Of a DNA stretch of 64,000 nt, positions 1-12,915 are shown piece by piece. Source of the DNA: Tetrahymena thermophila SB210. Taxonomy: Eukaryota > Ciliophora > Oligohymenophorea > Hymenostomatida > Tetrahymenidae. The notes beneath the pieces were generated by a model. That model did no database searches and was not told the DNA's origin. It saw nothing but the letters and a program-made list of their open reading frames with translations. Numbering within the stretch: the stretch's first letter is position 1; each line of letters starts with the position of its first letter. Where the stretch lies: positions 496,001 through 560,000 of the forward strand of contig NW_002476212.1 in the NCBI RefSeq assembly GCF_000189635.1, given 5' to 3'. The position numbers were made by a program, and so were the translations under genes.

Positions 1-1411
1 AATTTATATTGACTCTGCAAACTCTTATTTGTTTAATTATAAAAAAATACTCAGCAAGTTTCTTAGTGCCAATATCTTTTTATTTATTTATCAATGAATA
101 AAAATACTAATTTTTTAATAGTAAATATTCATTTAAATATGCAATTTTTGTAAAATGCCATTTTAAATTTTATTGTATATATTACTATAAAATATAAAAA
201 TTATTATATTAACTTTAATTTATAATTGATATGAAATCTTTGATAACTTTTTTTTTATCATAATATATGAGTAATTAATATCACACTTGATTAACTTAAT
301 AAATCTAAGAGAATATAAATCTATCATATCTTAAAGATTGTAGAGGCTAATATTTTTTTTATATTATTAAAAATATTTTCTATAAAATTGATATTTTAGT
401 TAAATGTAAAAAATACTAAGTGTAATTAATTAATTAATAAATAAATAATAAATTTATTTTTGGAATTTAAAAAAGAATTAACATTTATTTTATGAAATCT
501 CTTACACTCCTATCTTCATTTTTTCCTATTTATAAATATGATTTATTCTTTAGAATTTAATTTTTTAAATACTTGAATTTTATTGTTTGTTATTATCAAA
601 TTTTAACAAAAGTTTATTAAAATTTATTTTATTTGTTTTAATTAAGCTCATATAATATTATAATATATGATTAATTATTACTATGCTATTAATACCATAT
701 TACATTAAAATAATAATCACAGAAAAATAAATTGAGCTTTTATTCAAAATAATTTATTTGATTATTATTAAAATATTTGATAATTCAAATTAAAAAGGAC
801 AAGTAAACATAGTTTATTAAATTTCGAGAATAAGTTAAAAAACCTCTTATGAAATATCATTAGTTCCATCTGCTTCTGTGGTTAATTCAATTTTAATTAC
901 TTTTAATAATATTAGAACTTTGAAATTCACACTGTTTCAAATTTTTTTATATATTAATTTCGCGTTTTCTTTTTAAAATTTTAAATATTTTTTACTGAAA
1001 ACTTAAAATTAATTATTTATCTTTTAACTTGATTCACAATAACAAACACTAAAAACTCTATAAAAATTGAAATATTATTTTTTTATAAATTAATTAGAAT
1101 CTCACATCTAATTAACAAATTAATTACTAATAAGCTTGATTAGACTAATTTATAATTAGGCTTAATTTTTACATAAATATTTTTTGTAAATATCTAAATA
1201 TAAAAAATCATTAGTAAGTAAGTAAGTATATCAGAAATAAAAAGTGCTAAAACAAATAAAAATAATAAAAATAAAAACAAAAATATATCTATTTTAATTG
1301 ATTAATAAATATTATTAATAACTAATTAAATTTATTCTAAAATTTTACTATCTACTTATGTAGTATTTTGTAAAAAATAGAGATCTCTAAAAGTTTCATC
1401 AGTATTTTTCA
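1..1411. other. AT-rich intergenic DNA, no gene seen
   Basis: Only A/T runs and short simple repeats (for example aagt repeats near 1214) are visible. No reading frame with coding character, RNA gene or repeat family could be supported here. Confidence 0.6.
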
Positions 1412-1488
1412 TCAATTGAATCTTTTTAGGAGTAATTGACAATTCTATTTTTGATAAAAAGATTCATCATCATTTTAATTTTATGAAA

Positions 1489-1533
<45 letters not shown>

Positions 1534-3726
1534 ACTTTTCTTAGTCTGAAATTGTAGAATACATGCTTGGATTTCTTACCTTTTTAAATGTAGAGTATTT
1601 TTTTATTTTGCCTGAATCAAAACAATCTTCTATACTATCACATACTCCTTCTTCTGAATTTGGGTGTTTTAATGCAAATTTTGTAGTCATACCTTATGAT
1701 AAATTATAAGATGGTGAAACAGGTTGCATGGCTTATAATTCTTTTAAAATTGATTGCTATCTCTATAAGAATTATTTCTTATCTAATTTACTAGATAATA
1801 TTTCATATTATTTATCGTCAAGCAGATTTAGGATGCTTATATCAATTTTAGTAGGCTTTTACTTTTCAGCAATATTTTTAAAGCATTACTTAGCCTTTTT
1901 AAATTTGTCGATATCACTGAGGTTATCATCATTATTAAAAAAAGAATTTTTTTCTATTATAACTCCTTGCGTTTTGTCTTCTTTATAAAGTATTTATGGT
2001 CTAGGGATGTAGTTAAATAAAGTCAGCTAATCGTTACTTAGTATAATTCTCTTTAGTTTATCTACTTCTATGAACTTTTTGACAATATATTCAATGTCTA
2101 AGTTATTACTTATTTCTTTGAATCCATAATCAATTACCTATTTTTTATTTCTAAATCTTTTAAAAATCGTAGTTATAAATGATAGCATATAAAAAAAAAC
2201 ATTAAAATGCAAACTTTATCTATTTTATTGCACTTCTTGCTATTTTTAATAATCTTTCATAATAACATCGTCTGCTAATTATTTACCTATGTTTTAATTA
2301 TTTCTTTGATTTATTTATTGTTATTATTATGTATCATCTAATGGATTAATCTGTGCTTATTAAACCAGAGAAATTTTATCTTCTTTAGATTAATATAATT
2401 AATCTGGAGTTTTCTAACTGGTTTGCAGTTAAAATGAGCTTTCTTTCATAGGGGGAGATTAGTTAAATAGTTTATTGTTATTTTAATTTTAATAAACCTA
2501 ATTTTCTGCCATCTCAGTATTATTCTATTATTATGTTGGATTAGAAATCAATGTACCCTAATTAGGTTCTTTTGAGATATCTTAAAAATCAAAAGATTAG
2601 TTAATCAAAGATCTGCCTAAGTGAATTTATGAGTACTTCAAGCAAATAAATGAAAATACTGTGAGCAAGATCTAAGAAAAACCACCAATCTATGACATAA
2701 TTGTAAATAAATTATCATAAGTTCTTTTGTATAAGTTTTCTTTTTCTTTTTCAAACCTTATAACTAAGTGAAAGAAAAAACCAATAGAGGAATCAGCAAT
2801 CTAATAATAATAATAATAAAATTAAATAATTAATTACTGGACAAATAAATTTTGATAAAAGTTAAGAAACGTTCAAATTAATATTATTTAACTAAAGTAG
2901 AAATTACCTGGTTATCAACATAACTAAAAGAAGGATATATTTATGTTTCGACATCAGGAGTCACCCATCCAAAATCACTTTCTACATAATTGTTTCTCAT
3001 ATAAACATTAACATTTCTTGGGAGATTCTAACTATTAATCCAATAAAGATCTCTAGAGAATTTTTAAAATGGATTTTCTTTATTTTCTGGAGCAAAGTTA
3101 ACATCTGTAAACAGTAGTTCAACATAGTTATTATTCAAAAGGGTATTGATTTCTTTGTCGCTTTTGCAACCCTGTCCTTTACATTTATAGAAATAGAAAT
3201 TTAGCTCTTAGTAAAAATCAGAGTTGAACTATCCTTCGATCCCTACAATCAAATCTTTAGGAATACATTAATGCTAGTAGAGTTAAGATTTGAGGAAAAA
3301 ATCTCTTAATTGAGGGTCAGGAACATTATCATCTGTACAATTAACTAAGTTAAATTTGTTTGATGTGTAAATTTGATCATATTGACCTGTTGTACTATTG
3401 TAAACAGTTTTTTTAATCTTATGTACTCCTTATATTGTGAATAAGCTATTGTCAGCATAGTAGTTAAAATGTGTATCTTAGAGTCCTATAGCAAGAGAAA
3501 GAGTATCGGGAGTAATACTAAACTTTCTTGGATCTTACACAGGTCTTTCTTGAAAGAGTACTGTAGGATTCCTTCCTTGAACTACAGAGTGCACTAATAT
3601 TCCTAGTCTAAGCAAAATCACAGCAAATATGAGAGCTGAAACAAAAGCCCCAAACTTAGTTTTATAAATTTAAGATCCTTTAAATCTAACAGAAACTTAA
3701 CTGCCAAATATATCAAATTAATTCAT
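1412..3726 (-). CDS. Two-pass membrane protein, tandem paralog 1
   Basis: Two exons, 3726-2908 and 2800-1412, with an intron at 2801-2907 (GTAATT..TTAG, phase 0, after codon 273). The product is about 735 aa. The N-terminus is the family signature MNxFDIFGSQVSVRF, followed by a hydrophobic span at about residues 31-52. An ectodomain follows with conserved Cys pairs (NCTDD, HQCIPKD, CKGQGC). A second hydrophobic span lies in early exon 2 after the EKEKENLYKR segment, then a Gln-rich cytoplasmic tail. The conserved C-terminal block (IDYGFKEI..NLDIEYI, then LTLFNY) and a KKVRNPS motif come near the end. The frame then runs into an (AAAT)n tract read as repeated Leu-Phe-Ile-Tyr before TGA at 1412-1414. 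It is one of four tandem copies. No function is recognised; similar proteins are known in ciliates only as putative transmembrane proteins. Start chosen by alignment of all four copies. Confidence 0.8.
1486..1532. repeat. (AAAT)n microsatellite inside a coding end
   Basis: About 11-12 tandem aaat units. On the minus strand each frame reads the same Leu-Phe-Ile-Tyr cycle, so unit number changes both the length of the paralog 1 tail and the frame that follows. The sister copies lack this tract. Confidence 0.9.
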
Positions 3727-4698
3727 TTACTTTTAAATTTTTTTATTCTTTTAATTTATGATGCGATTATTTTAATTATAAATGCTTCTTTATTTCTCGA
3801 TTTAAACATAATTTTAAATCCAAATTAATTTTCTTTTCTTGTTGAAATAAAAAATTTTACATTTTAGCAAAAAAGAAACAAAAAACAAAGTAAGAAAAAA
3901 ACAAGTAAGAAATAAATTGAAGAAAACGACTTTTTACTGCTTGCTTTAATTTACAATTATTAACATTAATTAGTTTTTCAAATTTTAATCCCAATTCATT
4001 AAAGAATAAATAATGTTATGATTTTTCTTTATTTAAATTAAATAGTAAATTTTATTTATATCTTCTTTGTTTATTATTGATGATTATTTTTTAATATGCT
4101 TCAATATTTTCTACTATAAAATTTATCTTGATTTTATTCAATTTATTTAATAAATATATCGAAATAAGTACTTTTTAAATATCTCAACACATATTTTAAA
4201 ACTAATTTCTTAAAATATTTAAATTCTTTTAAAAATAAATAGTAAGTCTAAAAATAGCATTAAAATCAAACTTGAATTTCTGATATATTTTGAAATGTTG
4301 AATAAAAGATAGTGCGTCATCAAAATATTTATAAATTTGTACAAAAAATATAAAAAAATGCTTTTGATTTTTATGAAAAAATCTCAAATTTATCATAAAA
4401 AATAATCAAATTTTGTTATTTTTTAATAAAAGTAGGGTATCCATTCTTGCAGTCCATCATATAATATCTCTAAAATTTATGAATAGAATTTATTATAATA
4501 AATAAATTAGCAGTTAATAAAAAGTTATAATCTTCAGTTAAAAATAAAAAAATCCATAAAAAATATAACTAACAAATATAGTAAAATAATAATATTTAAT
4601 TTAAATAACAAGAAAATTTATTCATCTGAGATTCTCCTCTATTGCATCTTTAAAAGTATATTCTTATTTTCTTTTTAAAATTAATATTTACTTTAAAT
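3727..4698. other. Intergenic spacer between paralogs 1 and 2
   Basis: AT-rich spacer of about 1 kb holding the 5' flank of paralog 1 and the 3' flank of paralog 2. Nothing else is seen. Confidence 0.5.
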
Positions 4699-6907
4699 TC
4701 ATATATTTAAAAAAATTTACTATTCTTAGCTTGTAGTGCAAGAGTAAATACTAGGATTTCTAACCATTATATGAGTTTAATATTTATTCAATTTATTTTA
4801 TAGTTAGAAATTTTCATACTTAGGTTTTTCTAATTATTGTTATTCTTCGAAAATGGAGTCTGATTTACAAGCCAACAAATTTGGAGATACTGGATACATG
4901 CTTTAAAATCTTCTTGATAATTACATTTATTTGAGCATCTAATTGTATTTTTATTGGGATTACTTTTTGTCCAACTAATTGCTTAGTATTTCGTATTGAT
5001 TGAAATCAAGTAAATTCAAAATACTACAGTCTATCTTTGTTTGTTTTTGCTTTTCAAAAATATTTTTTAAGCTTTGCTTGGCCAATTTGAACTTTTCGAA
5101 ATCATTTAAAGTTATCATCTTTGCAAAAAAAAGAATTTTTTTCAATAACAACTCCCTATTTATCTACTTTATAAAGAATTTATGGTTTGGGAATATAGTT
5201 GAACAAAGTAAGCTAGTCATCATTAAGTATGATTCTTTTTAATTTGTCGATTTCTACAAATTTTTTGATGATGTACTCTATGTCTAAATTATTATCAATC
5301 TCTTTGAAACCGTAATCAATCACCTATTTTTTATTTCTAAAACTTTAAAAAATTTTAGCTACGAAAGATAGCATATAAGAAAAAATATTGAAGTGTATGC
5401 TCTATCTATTTTAAATCAATTCTTATTATTTCTTGTAATCTTTCAGAATTTCATCATCTGTGAATGCTTTTCCACCACTTTGGATATCTTTTATAGTTAT
5501 CTGTTAAGTAATGTGTTCATGCTCATTTCGCTAGATTAAATCAGCCTTATTATTAGAATCTTTCTAATGAGATGTTAAAATTGGTGAACATTGATCACGA
5601 TAAGCAGATGTTAGTTAAAATGAGTTTTCTTTTATTGGAGAGGGGTTATAAAATTTGTATATTTATCTATTTTAAGCTGCTTAATCATCAATTACTTCTG
5701 TATTATTTTATTGTTATTATGTAGGATTCGAAATTAAGATATCATTGTTAGGTTTATTTGTTATATCTTAAAAATCAAAAGACTAGTTAATCAAAGATCT
5801 AGCTAAGTGAATTTCAGAGTATCTCAAGCATATAAATGAAAAAATTGTAAGCAAAATTTGAGTAAAACCACCAATTTATGACATAATTGTAAATAAATTT
5901 TCATAAGACCTTTTATATAAATTTTCTTTCTCTTTTTCAAATCTTACAACTAAATGAAAGAAAAAACCATTTGAAATGTCAACTATCTAATAAAAAAGTA
6001 AAAATTAAAATTCTAATATTTAAACAAATAATAGATATAAGAATGAGAAAAATAACTTTAGTAAATGTATTCATCAAAATAAAATTACTTGACTATCACT
6101 ATAGCTGAATGAAGGATAAATTTATGTTGAGATATCAGATGTGACCCATCCAAAATCACTTTCTACATAATTATTTCTCATAAATACACTAGATTCTCTT
6201 GGCAGATTTTAGCTTGTAATCCAATACAAATCTCTTGAAAATCTTTCAAAAGGATAGTCTTTGTTTTCAGGCGCAAAATATACATCTGTGAATAGTAATT
6301 CGACGTAGTTGTTGTTCACCAGAGCATCTATTTCTTTTTCATCTTTACAACCTTATCCAATACATTTAGTGAAATAGAAATTTAATTCTTGGTAAGAATT
6401 AGAATTGAACTAACCTTCAATCTCAACTACCAAGTCTTTCGGAATGCATTAATGCATGTAAAATTGCGACTTGAGAAAAAAATCTCTTAATTTAGGGTCA
6501 GGAACATGATCATCTGTACAATTAACTAGATTAAACAATTTTGTGTTAAAAATTTAGTCATACTAACCTGTTGTGATATTGAATACATTTTATTTAGTCC
6601 TATGGAGTCCTTATATTATGAATAAGGTATTGTCAATGTAATAGTTATAGTTAACATCTAAAACTCCTAGAGCAAGAGAGAGAGTATTAGGAGTTATAGC
6701 AAACTTTTTAGGGTCCGTTACCTATCTTTCTTAGAAAAGGACTGTTGGATTTTTTCCATAAATCACTGAGATTATTAAGATCCCTAATCTAATGAAAACA
6801 AAACTAAATAATAAAATGGTAAGGAGAGCACCAAATTTAGTTTAGTGGATCTATGAGCCCTAGAATCTTACTGAAACCTGACTACCAAATATGTCAAATT
6901 TATTCAT
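4699..6907 (-). pseudogene. Two-pass membrane protein paralog 2, frameshifted
   Basis: Exon 1 is 6907-6089 and exon 2 starts at 5986; the intron is 5987-6088. Both membrane spans, the Cys-containing ectodomain and the Gln-rich tail match paralogs 1 and 3 closely. In exon 2, just after the conserved run that ends VVIEKNSFF, the frame meets TGA at 5102-5104. Reading one base over restores the family sequence (DFEKFKLAKQ..., then ILNLLD, then KxVRNPS-like VRNPSIYS) down to an in-frame TGA at 4699-4701. The gene is therefore whole except for one extra base around 5105-5110. As written it makes about 567 aa and lacks the last quarter. A sequencing error, a tolerated truncation or a young pseudogene are all possible. 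Confidence 0.75.
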
Positions 6908-9900
6908 TTACTTTTTAGTTTTTTGTATTTAATATATTTATTATATTTATAATAATAATGTTTATCTTTTCTTTGCATTTAACTATTATCATAAATTATT
7001 TTTTCTATGTGTGTAACATAATAGTAAAAAGATAAGCGATGTTCTACTTTAAATTTTAATTTTCACATTTGATTTATAATTCTTGCCACTCATAATCTAA
7101 AAAAGCAATAATTAATTTCTTTTGAAATCAAGGAAGGTAAATTGTTGTATAAAAGTTAATTTTGGAAATTAGATTGTAATAAATTAAAAATTTTATAAAT
7201 TCTTTAATAAAATTATTTTTTATTTAAAAACCTAGCCTAATTAATATCTAGAGGTTGCCATACCACTAGATTTTAATTAGGCGTTTAGCTATACTTGACT
7301 TTATTTTTATAGCCAATTTATATAATCATGTAAACAGTTTAAAAGTAATTCAAAGTTATAAAAACTCAATTTTGTGGTTAATTAAATTTAATTTTTTATT
7401 TTAATTATTGACTATTAATAATGTACTAGCGTAATGATTATTACAAGCTATGGATTTAAAAAGTTTTTAATCTTATTTTTTTTTTTAGTTTATAATCATA
7501 ATAATACATTTCATTCTATAAATTTACTTATATATTGAACTCGCAAATCCACTAAAAATGATGCTTAAATAATTTTCGATAGTGTTCCAAGGACAAATAT
7601 TCTCTTTAATTTATGCCTTTTAATTTTTGTTCTTTTTATTAAAGTATATTTATTTTAATTTCATTAAGCAAATTTAAATCATGGTAAATTTTAAAATTCT
7701 AAAAGTATTCTTTTGATTTTGATATTTGTAATTATTATGATACTTTTTAGAGCTATTATAATATCATAATATCTGATTAGTAATTACTTATTTAATAATA
7801 TTTTATGAGCTTAGTATTTATTATTGAATAATAAATATACTAACAATATAGACTAATACTGTTTTTTTAAAAAAAAAAAATTTTTTTTCTATACAATTTA
7901 TGATTAAGCTAAAAGTTAATTTAAAAAATAATACAGCCAGTAAGTAAATTAAATAAAGTTATTTTTAGAAAAAGTCATAAGCACCAAACAATTCCAATAT
8001 GAAAACTCTAAAATCTTTTTATTTACATTTTTTTCTTCCTTTACCATTTGGAGCCATAATTTATTTATTTGTTTATTTAGAATGAAATGTAAATGATTAT
8101 TAATATTATATATTTTATCTATTATAAGTATTAAGAACAAGCAACCAGTCAAAATAAATTGATTTAAATAATTTAAAAACTTAATTTGTCATTAAATCAT
8201 GGACATACAATATTAATTAAAGAATTATCCTTAATAAATATATTTATTTATATGTAAATATGTAAAAGAAATATCTTGTTTGATGAGTTCATGATTATTG
8301 AAACATAAGATGAAAAATGTTTATAATGTTTTTATTTTGACTCATGATTATTTGATTATAATACAAATTTGATTTTATTAAATTTCTTATCTCAAGGTAA
8401 ATGTGAAAAATTTAAGATCAAAGTATGAACCTTATGGGGTTGGGTTATAATTCTACTTATCTATTATATACCTCATTATAATATAAAGTAAGATTAATAT
8501 ATTTTTTAAATTATTATATTTAAGCTTTGTTTTCTTTGTAAGACAAGTCTTAATTTGTTTGAAACCTAGTTTGATATCCCATAAATTCATATATTTATGT
8601 GGCTAATATTTAATTTCTTTTTTAAAAACTAAATTTTATTTTTCAAATTTTTGATGGATAATGTATATAAATTAAACAAAATAAATTACAGAATGAGAAG
8701 TTTGAGTAAGAAATAAAAAATATGACTATAAAATAACTTAAATACAGAACAAATTTTCCTATTTGACAAAATTTTCTTGTTGCCGCCTCTTTATGTTGGG
8801 CTGTTATAACAAATATGCAAATATTTTAAAAAATTTTTCTCTGATTTAATTTAGAAATATTTTTCATTTTCAATATAGAAAACTTCAAAAAAATTATATA
8901 TATATAACATATATGTTCAGCTGCTTAAATAAAAAGGAAAACATATTCATATCATCACAAACAAAATAATTAAATTCAAAATTTTCTAAAAACAATATTC
9001 ATATTGTTTTATGAAGAGTGTTTGTTAATAATTATCTTAATATTTTCTATAAAAATAAATATTAAATAACATCATTTAAAAAAGACTACACTTTAAAAGT
9101 TATTTTCAAATTTCATTTTTTTACTTTAGTAATAGGCTTAAATTTTTATAGAAGCCATTTATTGATAGCTGTTATTTAAAATATAGAATGCAAAATCATT
9201 TAGAAAAATATTTAAGAAACTATAGAAAAATATAGACTTAATTTACTTAAACTTTTTATAATAATAAATATTGGCTTCATTTTGCTAAAGCCTACATTTA
9301 ACCACCTTATCTTTTGATGATAGCTTGCTAAATGATTAACATCAATTATTTTTAAATAATCTATATTTAAGCAATATTTATTTTATAAAATGTACATTCT
9401 CAATGTCCAAATTAAAAAGGATTTATTTAAATCATGAAGAAAATTTTATTTTCGAATAATATATTCAATAAAATAGATAATATCTAAAAATATATTAATT
9501 GAAATTTAAAAAAAATAAAATTGTATCGCTTTTTATTGTTTTTGCTCTTAAGTTTTATTTACCTTTTCTAATTTAAGAAGGAATAATGTATTTTGGTATA
9601 ACACTTTTTAAAATATTTTATAAAGAAATAATAAAGCAAAGTAATTTTTTAGAGAACTTAAGATATTTTTAATTTTATAAAATTAAAAAATAATAAGGAT
9701 TACACTTACTAAAAAAGAAATTCAAAAATATTCTTATAATTAAAAAGAATTAATGATTAATGACATCAGTCACTTCAAAGAAAAATAAAATTTCATAAAT
9801 ATTTTGTTATCTCTAAGAAGGAATATAAATGATCAAATAAAAATAAATCATCTAAAATCACTATGTCTAAAAATGTAAAAAAGGAAAATTAAATAAAAAT

Positions 9901-9982
9901 AATATACAAATAAAATTTATTTTCTAAGACATTAAAATTTTTAATCAGTTATTTTACTTTTGTAGAAATTATATTTATACAA
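6908..9982. other. Long intergenic region, possible decayed coding fragments
   Basis: About 3 kb without a supportable gene. A minus-strand open stretch near 7480-7700 (reading ...EYLSLEHYRKLFKHHF...) and short pieces near 7250 and 8780 look mildly coding but cannot be assigned. They could belong to the same decayed retroelement as the reverse transcriptase fragment next door. Confidence 0.4.
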
Positions 9983-10350
9983 TCAATCCTCATTAATTAG
10001 AGTAACTATTAATTTTCTCCAAAATTTTTTACCTAACTCATACCAAGCTGAAGTTTAAAAAAGGGATTTAGGATCATTTTTTATTGGCATAATAGCCGAT
10101 TTATTATTATTTATTATTAGGTTATATTTTTTAAAGATTATTCTCATATTAAACAAAAGCTCATCTAGGTTTTACATATTAAAAATTAGTACAAGGTCAT
10201 CCGCATAGAATAATAATAATAATAAATTAAATTCATTAAAGTTGATTTAAAAACGTAAAATACCACTCTTACTTTCCAATTAAACAATAACAAAATTTAT
10301 ATAAAACAAATAAAGGAGAAAAATAAATTATTCAATTTTAAAATATTGAG
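9983..10350 (-). pseudogene. Non-LTR retrotransposon reverse transcriptase fragment
   Basis: In one continuous minus-strand frame with TAA/TAG as Gln the sequence reads a core reverse transcriptase block. A LYLFYINFVI segment (the SPLLFNxYIND-type position) is followed by LLLFYADDLVLIF at 10190-10220, then about 25 residues later YNLIINNNKS, the usual motif after YADD in LINE-type enzymes. The frame ends at TGA 9983-9985. Only about 120 codons survive; no start, endonuclease domain or tail is seen. It sits between tandem paralogs 2 and 3, on the same strand. In Tetrahymena most retroelements belong to germline-limited DNA, so this is either an old macronuclear relic or part of an eliminated sequence. 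The YADD box makes the assignment fairly firm. Confidence 0.72.
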
Positions 10351-10478
10351 AATAAATCATTAACTTAAAATATTTCTTGATAACAAAAAGTAATTAATTA
10401 TTGTTTGATTTCTAACTCACTCTAAACTTATAATAAAGATTAAATTTCTTTATACAGCTAAAAACTCACAAGTGTTCT

Positions 10479-12915
10479 TCAACATAGTCTTATATTTAAT
10501 AAATGTTATTCCTATTTTAAAAAAATATTTTTAAATAAGTTTTCATTATGAAAAGTTAGTTACCTTTCTTAATTTGAAGTAGAGGAGTAAAGACTAGGAT
10601 TTCTTACTTTTTTTAATGTAGAATATTTTTTTATTTTATTTTAATCAAAATAATCTTCAGAACTATCTTAAGGTCCTTCATCTTAATTTACTTAGTTTTT
10701 CCCATAATTAGCACTTGATGATTACTCAAGATTATAAGGGAAATTATTTTATAAATTTTGCATTTTTATCATTTACTATTAATAATTTTGTTAGGATTAT
10801 TTTGTAGGCAATTAATTGCTTAACATTTGATACTGCTTATCATCTATCAAATTTAAAATACTTAAATCGATTTTGGTTTATTTTTGCTTCCCGTAAATAT
10901 TTTTAAAGCTTTATTTCGCCTTTTTAAATTATTCAAAATTACTTAAATTTTCCTTATTATTTAACAATGAATTTTTCTCGATAACAACACCTTATTTTTG
11001 ATCAACTTTGTAAAGTATTTGGGGTTTAGGAATTAAATTGAATAAAGTTAATTAATCATCATTAAGTAAAATTCTTTTTAATTTATCTATTTCTACAAAT
11101 TTTTTGATTATGTATTCAATGTCTAAGTTATTATCAATCTCTTTGAATGCATAGTCAATTATTTTTTTTTTATTCCTAAAACTCTTAAAAGCTTTTGTAG
11201 CAAATGATAGCATATAAGAAAAAACATTAAATTTTAACTTTGAGTAATTTTAGGTAATCTCTAGTTATTTTTAGTATTCTTACAAAATATCCTCTTCACT
11301 TAATTTTTATTTTTAATCTTCTACATTTTTTTTATTTAGCATTTATGATAAATTTAGTTAATTTTAATTAGTTTTATTTTCAAGACAGTATTTAATATCT
11401 TTAGAGAAAATAGGAGAAAAGTTAGCATTTTCAAGTTAATTTGCATTAATAATGGACTTTTCATTAATAATATGGCTAAAAGTAGCTTATTTTTAGTGTA
11501 TTTATTTTTAAATACCCTAAGAATCTGCTCCATCTATAATATTATTATCTTTAATATTGTTGTTATTAAGAGGATGAATATTAACCTAAGTAGGGTTTGA
11601 TATCAGTGTGCCTTAATTTGGCTTATTTGTGACATCTTAAAAGTCTAATGATTAATTAATTAAAGATCTACTTAAATGAATTTCTGAGTATCTAAAACCA
11701 ATAAATGAAAAGACTGTGAGCAAAATTTAAGAAAAACCACCAATTTAAGACATAATTGTAAATAAATTATCATAAGTTCTTTTATATAAATTTTCTTTTT
11801 CTTTTTCAAATCTTATAACTAAATGAAAGAAAAATTGATTTGAAGGATCAACTATCTATTTTAGATATAAAATTAAATATTGTAAAAGAATAATTAAAAA
11901 AAAAAAAACTCAACATCATAAATGAAAAAATCAATATATTTATTTTGTAGAACTACTTAAAAAATTGAAGAAGATCAAATTTTAACTTTTTCTTAAAATT
12001 GAAGAAAATTTTTTTCTAAATCATCAAATATTTAAAGAAACTAAAAGAATAAAAATAGGTATTTAAAATTATTTAAACAAAAATTGAGTAACTTACTTAA
12101 TCGTCATTGTAGCTGAAAGAGGGATAAACTTAAGTTGTGATATCTGATGTTATCCATCCAAAATCACTCTCAACATAGTTGTTTCTAAGAAAAACATTAG
12201 CTTCTCTAGGAAGATTTTAACTGGTAATCCAGTATAAATCTCTTGAAAATTTTACAAAGGGGTTATCTTTGTTTTCAGGTGCAAAGTAAACATCTGTAAA
12301 TAATAGCTCGATATTATTGTTATTTACTAGAGCATTTATTTATTTTTCGTCTTTGCATCCATTTCCAGTACATTTGTAAAAGTAAAAATTAAGCTCTTAG
12401 TAAAAGTCAGAGTTGAACTATCCTTCAATCTCCAATACCATATCTTTTGGAATACATTGATGCATATAAAGCTAGGATTTGAGAAAATATTCTCTTAATT
12501 TAGGATCAGGCACATTATCATCAGTGCAATTAACTAGATTAAACACTCTTGATTAGAAAATTTAATCATACTGACCTGTAGTTTAGTTGTATACATTTTA
12601 TTTTGTCTTATGTACTCCTTATATTGTGAATAAGCTATTGTCAATATAATAGTTATAGTTAGTATCAAGAACTCCAATAGCAAGAGAAAGGGTATCAGGG
12701 GTTATGACAAATTTTTTTGGGTCTTATACCTATCTTTCTTAAAAAAGAACTGTTGGATTTCTTCCATCAAGTACGTTGTATATTAAAATTCCTAATCTTA
12801 GCATTATTATTAAGAATAAAACCATAGTTAAAAATGCTCCAAATTTAGTTTTATGGATTGAAGATCCCTGAAATCTTACAGAAACTTAACTTCCAAATAT
12901 ATCGAGCTTATTCAT
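10479..12915 (-). CDS. Two-pass membrane protein, tandem paralog 3
   Basis: Exons 12915-12097 and 11855-10479, with an intron at 11856-12096 that is longer (241 nt) than in the sister copies but at the identical phase-0 position. The product is about 731 aa with no internal TGA, so this is the most complete copy. It starts MNKLDIFGSQ. The first membrane span is at about residues 31-52, and the ectodomain Cys motifs are NCTDD, HQCIPKD and CTGNGC. The second span in early exon 2 follows IMSQIGGF. The tail holds IDYAFKEIDNN, LDIEYIIKKF, KKYSTLKKVRNPS and then a unique C-terminus ending at TGA 10479-10481. Its function is unknown; N- and C-terminal conservation suggests a surface or endomembrane protein with a large lumenal domain. 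Confidence 0.82.

Noticed and set aside
4999..5242. Plus-strand ORF inside paralog 2
   Set aside because: Antisense shadow of the paralog 2 tail; the same relation holds for the plus ORF in paralog 1 near 1728-1988.
7240..7320. Minus-strand IKIQWYGNL-like string resembling a retroelement region
   Set aside because: Too short and without supporting motifs to call.
8436..8447. GGGGTTGGGTTA, telomere-like G4T2 unit
   Set aside because: Only one to two units inside AT-rich DNA; not a telomeric tract.
8760..8830. Minus-strand NSPTQRGGNKK string, possible RT N-terminal motif
   Set aside because: Only loosely like the usual RPI.LL...K.F motif; not supportable alone.
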